Assembly: GCF_014207745.1 (NCBI RefSeq)
Contig: NZ_JACHJB010000001.1
Location: 992,001 to 1,056,000, forward strand
Length of the DNA: 64,000 nucleotides
From: Nonomuraea muscovyensis
Lineage (GTDB): Bacteria > Actinomycetota > Actinomycetes > Streptosporangiales > Streptosporangiaceae
Direction of reading: 5' to 3'
The position numbers and the translations under genes were made by a program. Numbering within the stretch: the stretch's first letter is position 1; each line of letters begins with the position of its first letter. Positions 49,831 through 58,568 of this stretch are shown one piece after another. Below the pieces are notes generated by a model. That model was not told the DNA's origin, searched no databases, and saw only the letters and a program-made list of their open reading frames with translations.

Positions 49831-50655
49831 GTGCTCAGGTTGGTGCTGTCCCTCACCCTGCTCTCCCCGTCCGGCCTCACCGGGCTGGCCGAGCGTTCCG
49901 TACCCGAGCACCGGGTGCTGACGCCCGGCGGCGACCGGCTGGGATACGCGCCGGTCCCCCGCCCGCACACCCAGGAGCAGCGGCTGACCGGGGTGCTCAT
50001 GGCCCACGACCCGGTCAGCGGCGACGTGGTGATGTGCGGCGGCACGGTGATCGGGTCGCGCAGCCGGAGCCTGGTGCTGACGGCGGCCCACTGCCTGCAC
50101 GACAAGGGCAGATGGCTGCGGCAGGTGGTGTTCCTGCCCGGGTTCGACCGGGGGCGGACGCCGCTCGGTGTCTGGCCGGCCGTGCGGACCTGGGTGCCCC
50201 CGCGCTGGCGCGACCGGCCGTACTCCGCCGACCTGCTCCCGTACGACATCGGCCTGGTGGGGGTGGCCCCGCGCGAGGAGCCGCTGGAGGCGGCGACCGG
50301 ACCGGGGCTGCGGCCGCTGCGCACGGCGCGCGGCACCTCGCTGCGCGGCCTGGAACTGCTGGGATACCCGGCCGGCAAGCGGTATCCGGGGACGCGGCTC
50401 TACCGCTGCCTCGGCGACGCGGACGAGGCGGTCGGCCGGGGGCCCGGGCTGCTGGTCACCCGCAACTGCCATGCCCCGGCCGGCGGCAGCGGCGGGCCCG
50501 CCCTGCACGAGGGGGCGGTGGCCGGGGTGGTGTCCTCGTCCAGCCCGCTGGGCGACCGGCGGGGGTTCACCGTGCTGACGCGGCTCAGCGGGCGGGTGTT
50601 CGGCCGGATGCTGGCCGCCTCGGACCGCTGGATGCGGCTCAGGTCGCCCCTCTGA
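49831..50655 (+). CDS. Secreted trypsin-like serine protease
   Basis: A 274-residue chymotrypsin-fold protease. A short hydrophobic N terminus (LRLVLSLTLLSPSGLTGLA) looks like a signal peptide. The triad is visible: His in LTAAHCL, Asp in PYDIGLVGV and Ser in GGSGGPAL. Two cysteine pairs are likely (around AAHC and RNCHAPAGG). The domain resembles actinobacterial V8/trypsin-type extracellular proteases. GTG 49831 is the start; the ribosome site is weak. It is a single gene, convergent with the oxidoreductase. Confidence 0.87.
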   Translation: MLRLVLSLTLLSPSGLTGLAERSVPEHRVLTPGGDRLGYAPVPRPHTQEQRLTGVLMAHDPVSGDVVMCGGTVIGSRSRSLVLTAAHCLHDKGRWLRQVVFLPGFDRGRTPLGVWPAVRTWVPPRWRDRPYSADLLPYDIGLVGVAPREEPLEAATGPGLRPLRTARGTSLRGLELLGYPAGKRYPGTRLYRCLGDADEAVGRGPGLLVTRNCHAPAGGSGGPALHEGAVAGVVSSSSPLGDRRGFTVLTRLSGRVFGRMLAASDRWMRLRSPL

Positions 50656-50679
50656 CGGGCCGTCGGCGCCCTGCGCCGG

Positions 50680-51567
50680 TCAGGACGCCCCGGCGACGAT
50701 GTCCTCGCAGATCGCGTGGGTGACCAGCGCGTCGTCGGCGCCGAGCAGCCGGTCCTCGCGCACGGCGTCGAGGAACTCCAGGCAGATCTGCTCGATGCCG
50801 CGCTGCCGGGCGACCGGCACCCAGTCGGGGCGCCGGGTGAAGGTCTCGCCGCCCGCGTAGTCGACGACGTCGCCGAGGTTGACCACGCGGCGCTTGACGC
50901 CGTCGCCCATGGCCTCGCAGCTCTCCTCGCTCGCGCCGCTCATCCGGTTCATCACGCCGATCGCGGTGAAGCCGTCACCCGACAGCTCCAGCACGACGTG
51001 CTCCAGCAGGCCGTCGCGGACGCGGGTGCGGAACCGGACGCCGGTGACCTCACCCGGAGCGAGGAAGCGCAACGTGTCGACCACGTGGATGAAGTCGTCG
51101 AACACCACCCGGCGGGCCCGCTCGGGGTGGCCGGCGCGGTTCTTCTGCATGAGCAGGAGGTGGCGGGGCAGGGCGGCCAGGCCCACGTAGCCGGGGGCGT
51201 AGCGGCGGTTGAAGCCCACCATGAGCGACCTGCGCTCGGCCCGGGCCAGCCGGACGAGGTGCTCGCTGTCGGCCAGGTTGTCGGCGATCGGCTTGTCGAT
51301 GTAGACGTGCACGCCCGCCCTGAGCAGCGGCTCGACCACCTCGCGGTGGGCGGAGGTGGCGGCGTGCACGAACGCGGCCTCGACCCCGGCCTTGACGACC
51401 TCCTCCACCGAGGTGGACCGGCCGGCCACCCGGTAGGCGTCGGCGAGCCGGTCGAGCCTGGCGCGGTCACGGGTGCACAGGTGCAGGTCGAGCCCTGGCT
51501 GGGCGGCGAGCACGGGAAGGTATGCCTTCTCCGCGATGTCGCCCAGGCCGATCACGGCGATCCTCAT
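50680..51567 (-). CDS. Gfo/Idh/MocA-family oxidoreductase
   Basis: A 295-residue NAD(P)-dependent dehydrogenase. The Rossmann part starts MRIAVIGLGDIAEKAYLPVL, and the family DKPIADNL (EKP-like) motif with catalytic lysine lies near residue 95. The C-terminal part is the expected open beta-sheet, with FDDFIHVVDTLRF providing the substrate histidine. The substrate is probably a sugar or inositol derivative but is not predictable. The ATG overlaps the SDR stop as ATGA, so it is the last gene of the TetR-controlled operon 52831-50680. Confidence 0.88.
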   Translation of the reverse strand: MRIAVIGLGDIAEKAYLPVLAAQPGLDLHLCTRDRARLDRLADAYRVAGRSTSVEEVVKAGVEAAFVHAATSAHREVVEPLLRAGVHVYIDKPIADNLADSEHLVRLARAERRSLMVGFNRRYAPGYVGLAALPRHLLLMQKNRAGHPERARRVVFDDFIHVVDTLRFLAPGEVTGVRFRTRVRDGLLEHVVLELSGDGFTAIGVMNRMSGASEESCEAMGDGVKRRVVNLGDVVDYAGGETFTRRPDWVPVARQRGIEQICLEFLDAVREDRLLGADDALVTHAICEDIVAGAS

Positions 51568-52475
51568 GAGGCGAGCGTAGCCTTCAGCGCCACGTCCAGG
51601 GGCGTCGGCCGGACGCCGAACGTCTCCTGGAACTCCGACGAGTCGAGCACGTACGGCGCGACGAACTGGTAGCGGACGTGCCTCAGTTCCCCGAGCATCG
51701 GCGAGAACAGTCCGAGCGTGCGCACCAGCGGCCAGGGAAGCTGCACCATCCGGGGCGCCGGCTTGCCGAGGATCGCCGCCATCCGCTCGCCGAGTTGCCG
51801 GAAGCTGACCGGGTCGGTGGTGGGCACGTGCCACGGCCGTCCCCAGGCCCGCTCGTCCGCGCCGGCGACGATGAGCGCGTCGGCGACGTCCGGCAGGTAC
51901 GTCCAGCTGTGCGGCATGTCGGTGGGCCACGGGACCTGGATCGTCTTCCCGGCGCGCAGCGGCGCGAGGAAGCGGTCGCCGAGGTAGGACTGATCGGTGG
52001 CGCCGGGGCCGAAGTAGTCGGAGCCGCGCACCTCGGTCACCCTGATCCGCCCGGCCTCGTGCGCGGCCAGCGCGTCGACCCATATCTTCGCCCGGACCTG
52101 GGCCTTGGGGCTGGTGGAGGCGAGCGGCAGGTCCTCGGTCATGGGGCCGGTGACCGGGCCGTACGGGTAGAGGTTGCCCAGGATGACCAGCACGGCGCCG
52201 GTCGCCTCGGCGGTGGCCAGGAACGACTCGGCCATCGGCGGCCAGTCGGTGAGCCAGCGGTGGTACTGCGGGTTGACGCAGTTGTAGAGGGTGTCGGCGC
52301 CCGCGGTGATCTCGGTCAGCCGGCGCCGGTCGGCGACGTCCGCCGCCACCCGGGTGGCCCCGGCGGGGCCGTTGCCGGACCTGGTCACGACGGTGACCTC
52401 GTGGCCCTGGGCGAGGAGCTTGGTGGCCAGGTGCGTACCGACCTGGCCGGAACCCACGACGACGTGCTTACCCAT
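51564..52475 (-). CDS. NAD-dependent epimerase/dehydratase (extended SDR)
   Basis: A 303-residue extended short-chain dehydrogenase. The nucleotide-binding motif is GSGQVGTHLATKLL at the N terminus; the region of the catalytic tyrosine reads GNLYPYGPVTG, different from the classical YxxxK, so it may act as an atypical or reductase-like SDR. C-terminal PHSWTYLPDVADAL is a common epimerase feature. It starts 2 bases after the YrdB gene and overlaps the oxidoreductase gene. Confidence 0.87.
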   Translation of the reverse strand: MGKHVVVGSGQVGTHLATKLLAQGHEVTVVTRSGNGPAGATRVAADVADRRRLTEITAGADTLYNCVNPQYHRWLTDWPPMAESFLATAEATGAVLVILGNLYPYGPVTGPMTEDLPLASTSPKAQVRAKIWVDALAAHEAGRIRVTEVRGSDYFGPGATDQSYLGDRFLAPLRAGKTIQVPWPTDMPHSWTYLPDVADALIVAGADERAWGRPWHVPTTDPVSFRQLGERMAAILGKPAPRMVQLPWPLVRTLGLFSPMLGELRHVRYQFVAPYVLDSSEFQETFGVRPTPLDVALKATLAS

Positions 52476-52477
52476 GA

Positions 52478-52831
52478 TCAGACCTGCTTCCAGACGATGC
52501 GGAGGACCGCGTTGACGACGAAGGCGACGGCGAGTACGGCGGCCGGGAACGCGCTGCCGGCGGCGTAGAGGGCGAGCGCCCCGCCGCCGAACCAGACGAT
52601 CTCCAGCGCGGCTCGGGCCAGGCCGGTCAGCGGGAAGACGGCGTTCGCGCCGCCGCCGGCGCCGAACAGCGCCCAGGCGGCCACGAACAGCGCCGGCGCG
52701 CCCAGCCCGGCCAGCAGCTTGATCGCCCAGTGGGGGCTCACCGTGAATCCCCAGTAGCCCGCTGAGGCCAGCACGCTCAGCTCCAGGACGAACATCAGGG
52801 CCATGTTGGCCCCCTTGGCGATGCCGAGCAT
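52478..52831 (-). CDS. YrdB family (DUF2568) membrane protein
   Basis: A 117-residue membrane protein with four hydrophobic segments (about 10-28, 36-55, 66-88 and 92-110) and the DUF2568 signature (ELSVLASAGYWGF, PALFVAAWALFGA). Function unknown. GGAGG precedes the ATG by 7 bases. It is the first gene of an operon with the SDR and oxidoreductase genes, whose promoter region carries three palindromes shared with the divergent TetR gene. Confidence 0.85.
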   Translation of the reverse strand: MLGIAKGANMALMFVLELSVLASAGYWGFTVSPHWAIKLLAGLGAPALFVAAWALFGAGGGANAVFPLTGLARAALEIVWFGGGALALYAAGSAFPAAVLAVAFVVNAVLRIVWKQV

Positions 52832-52865
52832 TACCGACCTCCAGTAGTGACTGCCGTTCGCTTAC

Positions 52866-52914
52866 GAGAGCAATGCTCTCCCAAGAGAGCGGTTCTCGTC
52901 AAGAGCGGTGCTCT
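52866..52914. promoter_or_regulatory. Three evenly spaced TetR-type operators
   Basis: GAGAGCAATGCTCTC (52866-52880, perfect), GAGAGCGGTTCTC (52885-52897, imperfect) and AGAGCGGTGCTCT (52902-52914, perfect) share one consensus and have centres about 17-18 bases apart. They fill the divergent promoter region of the YrdB operon and the tetR gene. Confidence 0.8.
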
Positions 52915-52948
52915 CGATTCTTTTCACCGCTCTGGTAGCGTGCTGGGC

Positions 52949-53647
52949 ATGACAGCGAGCCGTACCGCGAGAGAACGAGTCAGAGCCGAGCTGACCAGGG
53001 AGATCGCCGACATCGCCCGGCGGCAGCTCGCCACGGAGGGCGCGGGCGGCCTGTCGCTGCGGGCCGTGGCCCGCGAGATGGGCATGGTCTCCTCGGCCAT
53101 CTACCGCTACTTCCCGAGCCGTGACGACCTGCTGACCACACTGATCATCGACGGCTACAACGCGCTCGGCGAGGCCGTCGAGCGGGCCGACGCCGCCGGC
53201 GCTTCGGATGACTTCACGCGCAGGTGGTCGGCCGTCTGCCACGCGGTGCGCGACTGGGCGCTGGCGCATCCGCACGAGTACACGCTGCTGTACGGCTCCC
53301 CGGTGCCCGGCTACCAGGCGCCGCAGGACACGGTGGCGGCCCGGCTGCGCGACGTCGCGGTGTTCGGCCGCCTGGTGACTGATGCCTTCCACGCCGGCGC
53401 GCTGGCCCCGCCGGATGTGGCCCCGCCGCCCTCACCGGCCGCAGCCGCCGAGGCGGCGCGGCTGTCCAAGCTCATGCCGGGCGTGCCCGAGGACCTGGTG
53501 CTGCGCGGGCTCACCGCGTGGACCTGGCTCTACGGGTGGGTCAACTTCGAGGTGTTCGGCCAGTTCGAGAACACGATCGAGGACAGGAAGGCCGCCTTCG
53601 ACCACTCCGTGCGCATGCTGGCGGGCCTGCTCGGCCTCGCTCAGTGA
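52949..53647 (+). CDS. TetR/AcrR-family regulator (TetR_C_13-like)
   Basis: A 232-residue repressor. The helix-turn-helix domain (LTREIADIARRQLATEGAGG then LRAVAREMGMVSSAIYRYF) is typical, followed by a helical ligand-binding domain with WALAHPHEYTLLYGSPVPGY, seen in a large actinobacterial TetR subgroup. It probably represses itself and the divergent YrdB-SDR-oxidoreductase operon through the three palindromes upstream. ATG at 52949. Its last 7 bases overlap the end of a second, convergent tetR gene. Confidence 0.92.
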   Translation: MTASRTARERVRAELTREIADIARRQLATEGAGGLSLRAVAREMGMVSSAIYRYFPSRDDLLTTLIIDGYNALGEAVERADAAGASDDFTRRWSAVCHAVRDWALAHPHEYTLLYGSPVPGYQAPQDTVAARLRDVAVFGRLVTDAFHAGALAPPDVAPPPSPAAAAEAARLSKLMPGVPEDLVLRGLTAWTWLYGWVNFEVFGQFENTIEDRKAAFDHSVRMLAGLLGLAQ

Positions 53648-54237
53648 GCCGCGGACTTCAGCAGCGGGACGACGACCTCATCGACGATCTCGACCAGCAG
53701 GTCGTCCGGGATGGGCGGGCCCGAGAACAGGAAATGCTGCCTGAGCAGCGCCTGCCCGGCGTCGAGGCGGCGCGGCGTCACCGCGCCCGCCTCGATCTCG
53801 CCGCGCTCGACCGCGCGGCGGGCGATCTCCTCCATCATCTTGCGGCCCAGCCCGTGTGAACGCTGCCGGAACGTGGCCGCCCGCGCCTCGTCGGCCAGCG
53901 CCTCGCTGAGCAGCCCGCGCAGCGCCTCGCCCGCCGGCCCCGCGAGCGCCCGGGCCGTCCCGCGCAGCGTCGCCAGGACGTCACCGCGCAGCGTTCCCGT
54001 GTCGGGCACCGAGGACAGGGCCGGGAGCACGTGGTAGACGGCGTCCATGACCAGCTCGGCGCGGGTGGGCCAGCGCCGGTAGAGGGACGCCTTGCCGGCC
54101 CGGGCCCGCTCGGCCACCCCCTCCATGGTGAGCCGGGCGTAGCCGGTCTCGGCCAGCTCGTCGAGCGTCGCCTGGAAGATCGCGGCGTTGAGCGCGTCGC
54201 CCCGGCGGCGGGGCAGCTTGCGGTGGTCGGTGACCAT
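53641..54237 (-). CDS. TetR/AcrR-family regulator of the exporter operon
   Basis: A 198-residue repressor: helix-turn-helix in the first 65 residues (AAIFQATLDELAETGYARLT, VAERARAGKASLYRRWPTR) and a TetR_C_11-like ligand domain. It is the third gene from the MFS promoter and is separated from the PEP-utilising enzyme gene by only 10 bases, so it is probably part of that transcript and its repressor, acting at the 23-bp palindrome at 58162-58184. ATG at 54237. Confidence 0.9.
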   Translation of the reverse strand: MVTDHRKLPRRRGDALNAAIFQATLDELAETGYARLTMEGVAERARAGKASLYRRWPTRAELVMDAVYHVLPALSSVPDTGTLRGDVLATLRGTARALAGPAGEALRGLLSEALADEARAATFRQRSHGLGRKMMEEIARRAVERGEIEAGAVTPRRLDAGQALLRQHFLFSGPPIPDDLLVEIVDEVVVPLLKSAAH

Positions 54238-54247
54238 GCCAGGAATC

Positions 54248-56755
54248 CTACGGAGCCTTCGGCCCGGCCTGCCCCGCGGCCGCGGCGCGGGTCCGGTGGT
54301 CGTCCCCCGATGCGGCGAACACGTGGCCCGTGTCGCCGTCCACGGCCACCAGCAGGCCGTCCGCCAGGACCGAGGTGCCGCCGCCGGTGCCCATGACGGC
54401 GGGGATGCCGTACTCCCTGGCCACGATCGCGGCGTGCGAGGCGCTGCCGCCCGTGTCCACCACCACGGCGGCGGCCCGCTGGAACAGCGGCGTCCACGAC
54501 GGGTTGGTGTAGGGGCAGACGAGCACGTCGCCGGGGGCGAGGTCGCCGAACCGGGCAGGGTCGCGGATGACCTTCACCGGCCCGGTGGCCCGCCCGCCGC
54601 TCGCGGGCGTCCCGGACACCAGCGCCCCCTCAGCCGGGCGCGGCGGGAACACGGCCGCCGGGTCGATCAGCCGCACGCCCGCCAGTTCCTCCCGCTTGGC
54701 CGCCCTGGCCAGCGCCGTCGCCCGCAACCGGTCGAGGTGCTCCCGGCCGGCCGTGGCCAGGTCGCCGACCGCTTCGAGCTCCTCCAGCCGCAGGTGGAAG
54801 ACGTCCTCGGGCTCGTCGAGCACGCCCGCGTCCCGCAGCCTGCGGCCTAGTTCGAGCAGCGACCGGCGCAGGACGGGCAGCGGCATGGTGAAGAAGAAGT
54901 GGCTGTCCTCCCGGAAGGCGACCCCCGCGCGGGCCGCCTCGACCCGGCGCAACATCCTGGCCCGCCTGGCGGGCGAGCGGCGCAACCGGGGACGCGCCAG
55001 CAACCGGTCGAGCGCGCCGGCGGTCCCGGTCTGCGCACCGGCGGGGGGCCCGGCCGCCAGCATCCTGATCATGCCGAGCACCGTCTCCGGGGCGTCGGCC
55101 CAGGTCGGCGGGGTGACGAGGAGCGGGCTCGCGGTCTCGCGGTGGCCGTACTCGGCGAGGAACGCCTCCAGCCGGGCGGCGAAGGAGGCGGGCAGCGGGT
55201 CGGCGTCGAGTGCGCCGGTCCGCCTCGCCTCCTCCGCCAGCTCCTCCAGCGCCCTGTTGGCGTCGCCGGTGCGGGTGCGGGCGCCGGAGATCAGCTCACC
55301 GAACAGCGGCACGGCGCCGAGCAGGGCGAGCGACACCCGCAGCCGCAGCAGCGCGACTCCGGCGCCCGGCAGATAGTCGGAGCGCAACCCGGCCACCGGC
55401 CGCACCACGTCGAGCACCCGCCTCGGCATGCGGACCAGCTCGGGCCACGGCATGGCGGCCAGGTCGCGCCCGGCCAGCTCCCGGGTGCCGGCCATGACGC
55501 GTCGAAAGCGGGCGTCGCCGGTCCAGCGAGCCGGGTCGTACCTCCGGGCCCTGGCGGCGATCCGGAACGGCGCGGCGAGCAGGCCGGCCGAGGGCCGCGG
55601 ACGCGGCGGCACCAGCCCGTAGACGACGCCGTCCTCCTCCCGCAGGAAGCCCTCGAAGGCGCCGTGGATGCCGAACGTCGCCACCACCTGGGCCATCAGC
55701 CCCGCCGGGCCGTACGGGAGCCAGGTGCTGGCGTCGATCGGGTAGGGCCGGACGGGCACGTACTCGGTGAGCACCGAGCCGAGGCGGCGCCGCACCGGGC
55801 CGAGCCGCCCGACCGGGGGCGGCGGCAGGGCGGTCATGGGGCGGGCCTGCAGCAGCCACACCCGGCCGCCCGCGCACGCCCACTCGATGTCCTGGGGCCG
55901 GCCGAAGTGGGCCGCGACCTCGGCGCCCAGCCGGGCCAGCTCACGCAGCACCGCGCCCGGCAGGGCTCCCCCGTCCGCCGGCGCCCTCCCGTCCGCCGAA
56001 GCTCCCCCGTCCGGCAGGGCGGAGTCCGCGGCCGGCGGGGTGGCGCCCGTGGCGACCCGGCCGCTCTCGCGGATGACGCCGCCACCGGGAGCGGAGCGGA
56101 TGACCACCTCACGGCGGCCCGGCGTGTGGGAGACGGTGTCGCCCCCGGTGTCCAGGACGTAGTGGTCGGGGGTGACGAGACCCGAGACGACCGCCTCCCC
56201 GAGGCCGGTGCTCGCGTCGACCACGATCCGCGAGCGGTCACCGCTGACCGGGTCGGCGGTGAACATCACCCCTGCCGTCTCCGCCTCCACCATGCGCTGC
56301 ACGACCACCGCGATGCGGACGTCCGCGTCGGCGATTCCGAGCCTGCGCCGGTAGGCGACGGCGCGCTCGTTCCCCAGCGACGCCCAGCACCGGCGCACGG
56401 CGTCGGCCAGTGCCTCCTCCCCCACGACGTTGAGATAGGTGTCCTGCTGCCCGGCGAACGCGGCGCCCGGCAGGTCCTCGGCGGTGGCGCTGGACCGCAC
56501 GGCGACCGGCCCGCCGCCGAGCGCGGCGTAGGCGGCGGCGACGGCCGCGCGCAGCTCGTCACGGAGCGGCGCCCGCGCCAGGTGGCCGGGGTCGCCGTGC
56601 TCGGCGACGGCCCGCTCGTAGGCGGCGGTGGTGACGACGAAGCCGTCCGGGACGGGGAAGCCGTTGCGCGCGAGCTCGCCCAGATTGGCGGCCTTGCCGC
56701 CGGCCTCGGCGAGGTCGGCCCGGCCGAAGGCGGGCAGGGGGGCGACGAGTGTCAT
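54248..56755 (-). CDS. Rifampin-phosphotransferase-like PEP/pyruvate-binding protein
   Basis: An 835-residue three-domain enzyme: ATP-grasp (GGKAANLGELARNGFPVPDG, VAVRSSATAEDLPGAAFAG), a middle domain (about 330-700) and a C-terminal swivelling phosphohistidine domain (GGSASHAAIVAREYGIPAVMG). Order and size match rifampin phosphotransferase (RPH), in which ATP's beta-phosphate is passed via the histidine to the antibiotic; PPDK and PEP synthase keep histidine and PEP domains in another order. The drug is unproven and the middle domain is divergent. The ATG overlaps the MFS stop as ATGA. Coupling to an exporter and a TetR repressor supports a resistance role. Confidence 0.8.
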   Translation of the reverse strand: MTLVAPLPAFGRADLAEAGGKAANLGELARNGFPVPDGFVVTTAAYERAVAEHGDPGHLARAPLRDELRAAVAAAYAALGGGPVAVRSSATAEDLPGAAFAGQQDTYLNVVGEEALADAVRRCWASLGNERAVAYRRRLGIADADVRIAVVVQRMVEAETAGVMFTADPVSGDRSRIVVDASTGLGEAVVSGLVTPDHYVLDTGGDTVSHTPGRREVVIRSAPGGGVIRESGRVATGATPPAADSALPDGGASADGRAPADGGALPGAVLRELARLGAEVAAHFGRPQDIEWACAGGRVWLLQARPMTALPPPPVGRLGPVRRRLGSVLTEYVPVRPYPIDASTWLPYGPAGLMAQVVATFGIHGAFEGFLREEDGVVYGLVPPRPRPSAGLLAAPFRIAARARRYDPARWTGDARFRRVMAGTRELAGRDLAAMPWPELVRMPRRVLDVVRPVAGLRSDYLPGAGVALLRLRVSLALLGAVPLFGELISGARTRTGDANRALEELAEEARRTGALDADPLPASFAARLEAFLAEYGHRETASPLLVTPPTWADAPETVLGMIRMLAAGPPAGAQTGTAGALDRLLARPRLRRSPARRARMLRRVEAARAGVAFREDSHFFFTMPLPVLRRSLLELGRRLRDAGVLDEPEDVFHLRLEELEAVGDLATAGREHLDRLRATALARAAKREELAGVRLIDPAAVFPPRPAEGALVSGTPASGGRATGPVKVIRDPARFGDLAPGDVLVCPYTNPSWTPLFQRAAAVVVDTGGSASHAAIVAREYGIPAVMGTGGGTSVLADGLLVAVDGDTGHVFAASGDDHRTRAAAAGQAGPKAP

Positions 56756-58149
56756 GCGTGCTCCTCGACGTACGCGGTGGTGCGGAGTGGACGCGCCGGC
56801 AGGGCCAGCGCGAGGACGAAGGCGACGGCCATCAGCGGCGCCATGGCCCCGAGGACGGGCGGGACGGCCTCGGCGAAGGCGGCCCGCACCCCGTCCGGCA
56901 GCCCGGCGGCAGGGTCCGCCGCGGAGACGTCGCCGGCCGTCCTCCAGGTGATCAGCGCGCCGGTGAGCGCCACCCCGGCGGAGGCGCCCACCTGCCGCAG
57001 GAACGTCACCGTCGACGTCGCGGTGCCCAGGTCGGCGTGGCCGACGGCGTTCTGCGCGGCCGTGACCACGACCTGCATGACGAGCCCCACACCGAGGCCG
57101 ATCAGCAGCATCACGCCCGCGATGGCCGCCGCCCCGGCGCCGTCGGCGAAGGCCAGCAGCCCGAGGCCCGCCGTGGCGAGCGCGGTGCCGGCGACCGGGT
57201 AGGGCTTGTAGCGGCCGGTGCGGGTGATGAGCCGGCCGGAGACGACCGTGGTGACCAGCACGCCCGCCATCAGCGCGGTCACCAGCAGCCCCGCCTGCGT
57301 GGCGGACGAGCCCAGCGCGATCTGCAGGTAAGCGGGCAGGTACGTGATGGTGCCGAACAGCGCGAACCCGATGAGCAGGCTGATCGCCACCGGCACGGCG
57401 AAGGCCCGGTCGCGGAAGAGGCGCAGCGGCAGGATCGGGTCGGCCGCGCGGCGCGCGCTCACCAGCCAGGCGAGCGCGCCGGCGGCGGCCACGGCGAGGA
57501 AGGCCGGCTCCCGCGTCTGCCCCAGCAGCACGATCCCCACCACGGCGACGGCCAGGGTGAGCGCCCCCAGGTAGTCGACCGGCGCGCGGCCCCGCTCGGC
57601 GGATGGCGCGGGCAACCGCAGGGTGACCGTGAGCAGGACCAGCGCCACCAGGCCGAGCGGCGGGTACACGGCGAAGATCCACCGCCAGTCGAGCCGGTCG
57701 ACGGCGAGCCCGCCCCACAGCGGCCCGCCGACCGCGGCGACGACGTAGGCGGCGCCTATGAGGCCCAGGTAGCGGCCCCGCTCGCGGGGGCTCACCAGCT
57801 CCCCGATGATCGCCTGTGCCCCGATCATCAGCCCGCCGCCGCCGACGCCCTGCACCGCACGGAACGCCACGAACTGCCCCATGTCGCCCGCCAGTCCGCA
57901 CAGCACGGCACCGGCCACGAAGATCACGATCGCCGCCTGCATCACCGGTTTGCGGCCGAACCGGTCGCCGAGCTTGCCGTACACCGGCATCACGACGGTG
58001 GCGGCCACCAGATAGGCGGTGACCACGGCGGACATCTGGTCGAGCCCGCCCAGATCGCCGGCCGCCGCGGGCAGCGCCGGCGCCATGACCGTCTGGTCGA
58101 GCGCGCCCAGCAGCATCGCCAGCAGCAGCCCCGGCAGGACCGCCCGCAT
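56752..58149 (-). CDS. MFS drug transporter, DHA2 type (14 TM)
   Basis: A 465-residue major facilitator with about 14 hydrophobic segments. DHA2 motifs: LDQTVMAPALPAAAGDLGG (motif D1-like), GKLGDRFGRKPVM (motif A) and GVGGGGLMIGAQAI (motif C). Such pumps use the proton gradient to expel drugs or dyes. GGGAGGTGG precedes the ATG. The gene leads an operon with the RPH-like enzyme and TetR regulator. Its promoter contains a perfect 23-bp palindrome, so it should be induced by a ligand of the TetR protein. Confidence 0.92.
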   Translation of the reverse strand: MRAVLPGLLLAMLLGALDQTVMAPALPAAAGDLGGLDQMSAVVTAYLVAATVVMPVYGKLGDRFGRKPVMQAAIVIFVAGAVLCGLAGDMGQFVAFRAVQGVGGGGLMIGAQAIIGELVSPRERGRYLGLIGAAYVVAAVGGPLWGGLAVDRLDWRWIFAVYPPLGLVALVLLTVTLRLPAPSAERGRAPVDYLGALTLAVAVVGIVLLGQTREPAFLAVAAAGALAWLVSARRAADPILPLRLFRDRAFAVPVAISLLIGFALFGTITYLPAYLQIALGSSATQAGLLVTALMAGVLVTTVVSGRLITRTGRYKPYPVAGTALATAGLGLLAFADGAGAAAIAGVMLLIGLGVGLVMQVVVTAAQNAVGHADLGTATSTVTFLRQVGASAGVALTGALITWRTAGDVSAADPAAGLPDGVRAAFAEAVPPVLGAMAPLMAVAFVLALALPARPLRTTAYVEEHA

Positions 58150-58161
58150 CGCCCACCTCCC

Positions 58162-58215
58162 TTAGAGAACGATTCGTTCTCTAAGCAGAGTACGCTTCAC
58201 CTCTTAGAAACGCAA
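58162..58215 (-). promoter_or_regulatory. Exporter promoter with 23-bp palindromic operator
   Basis: On the minus strand TTGCGT (58215-58210), a 17-base spacer and TACTCT (58192-58187) form a promoter. The expected transcription start (about 58180) lies inside a perfect palindrome at 58162-58184: arm TTAGAGAACGA, central T, arm TCGTTCTCTAA. Very probably the TetR operator. Confidence 0.85.
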
Positions 58216-58325
58216 CGTTCACTATCGTGGAGGAAACTCATGCCGTCACCGGCATCAAGCTTGTTCTGTCACCGTGATCGTGATTACCGTGGGGACGCCG
58301 CCATCTGATCTACGAGGGGATCGTT

Positions 58326-58568
58326 GTGGCTGACCTCGATCGCGAAGCGATGCGGGCCGTGGCGGAGCGTATCCGGCGGCTGTCGGACGAGCACCGGTGG
58401 GCGCTCGACACGTCCTGCCGCCTGATGGACGACGACGTGTGGGTGGGACCGGCGGGCGCCCGATTCGGCGCCCGGCTCCGTGCCGACCAGCGCGAGCTGC
58501 GCGACCTGCTCACGCAGGCCGTCCACAGCGCCGACCGGAGGCTGGCGTCGCTCCCGGAGCGGCCATGA
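58326..58568 (+). CDS. Small WXG100-like helical protein
   Basis: An 80-residue acidic/basic helical protein with two predicted helices separated by DDDVWVGPAGARF. The tryptophan-glycine turn between helices recalls WXG100 (ESX) proteins, although the spacing is W-V-G within VWVGPAG and the protein is shorter than usual. GAGGGG lies 6 bases before the GTG. Its stop overlaps the large downstream gene as ATGA, a coupling typical of ESX-type small partners with a large effector. Function is inferred only from this. Confidence 0.7.
   Translation: MADLDREAMRAVAERIRRLSDEHRWALDTSCRLMDDDVWVGPAGARFGARLRADQRELRDLLTQAVHSADRRLASLPERP

Noticed and set aside
54248..58156. A 1302-codon frame suggesting an MFS-RPH fusion
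   Set aside because: The MFS protein is read in another frame, and the ATGA overlap at 56752-56755 shows two genes. Unlike the GH1-LacI case, this is not a fusion.
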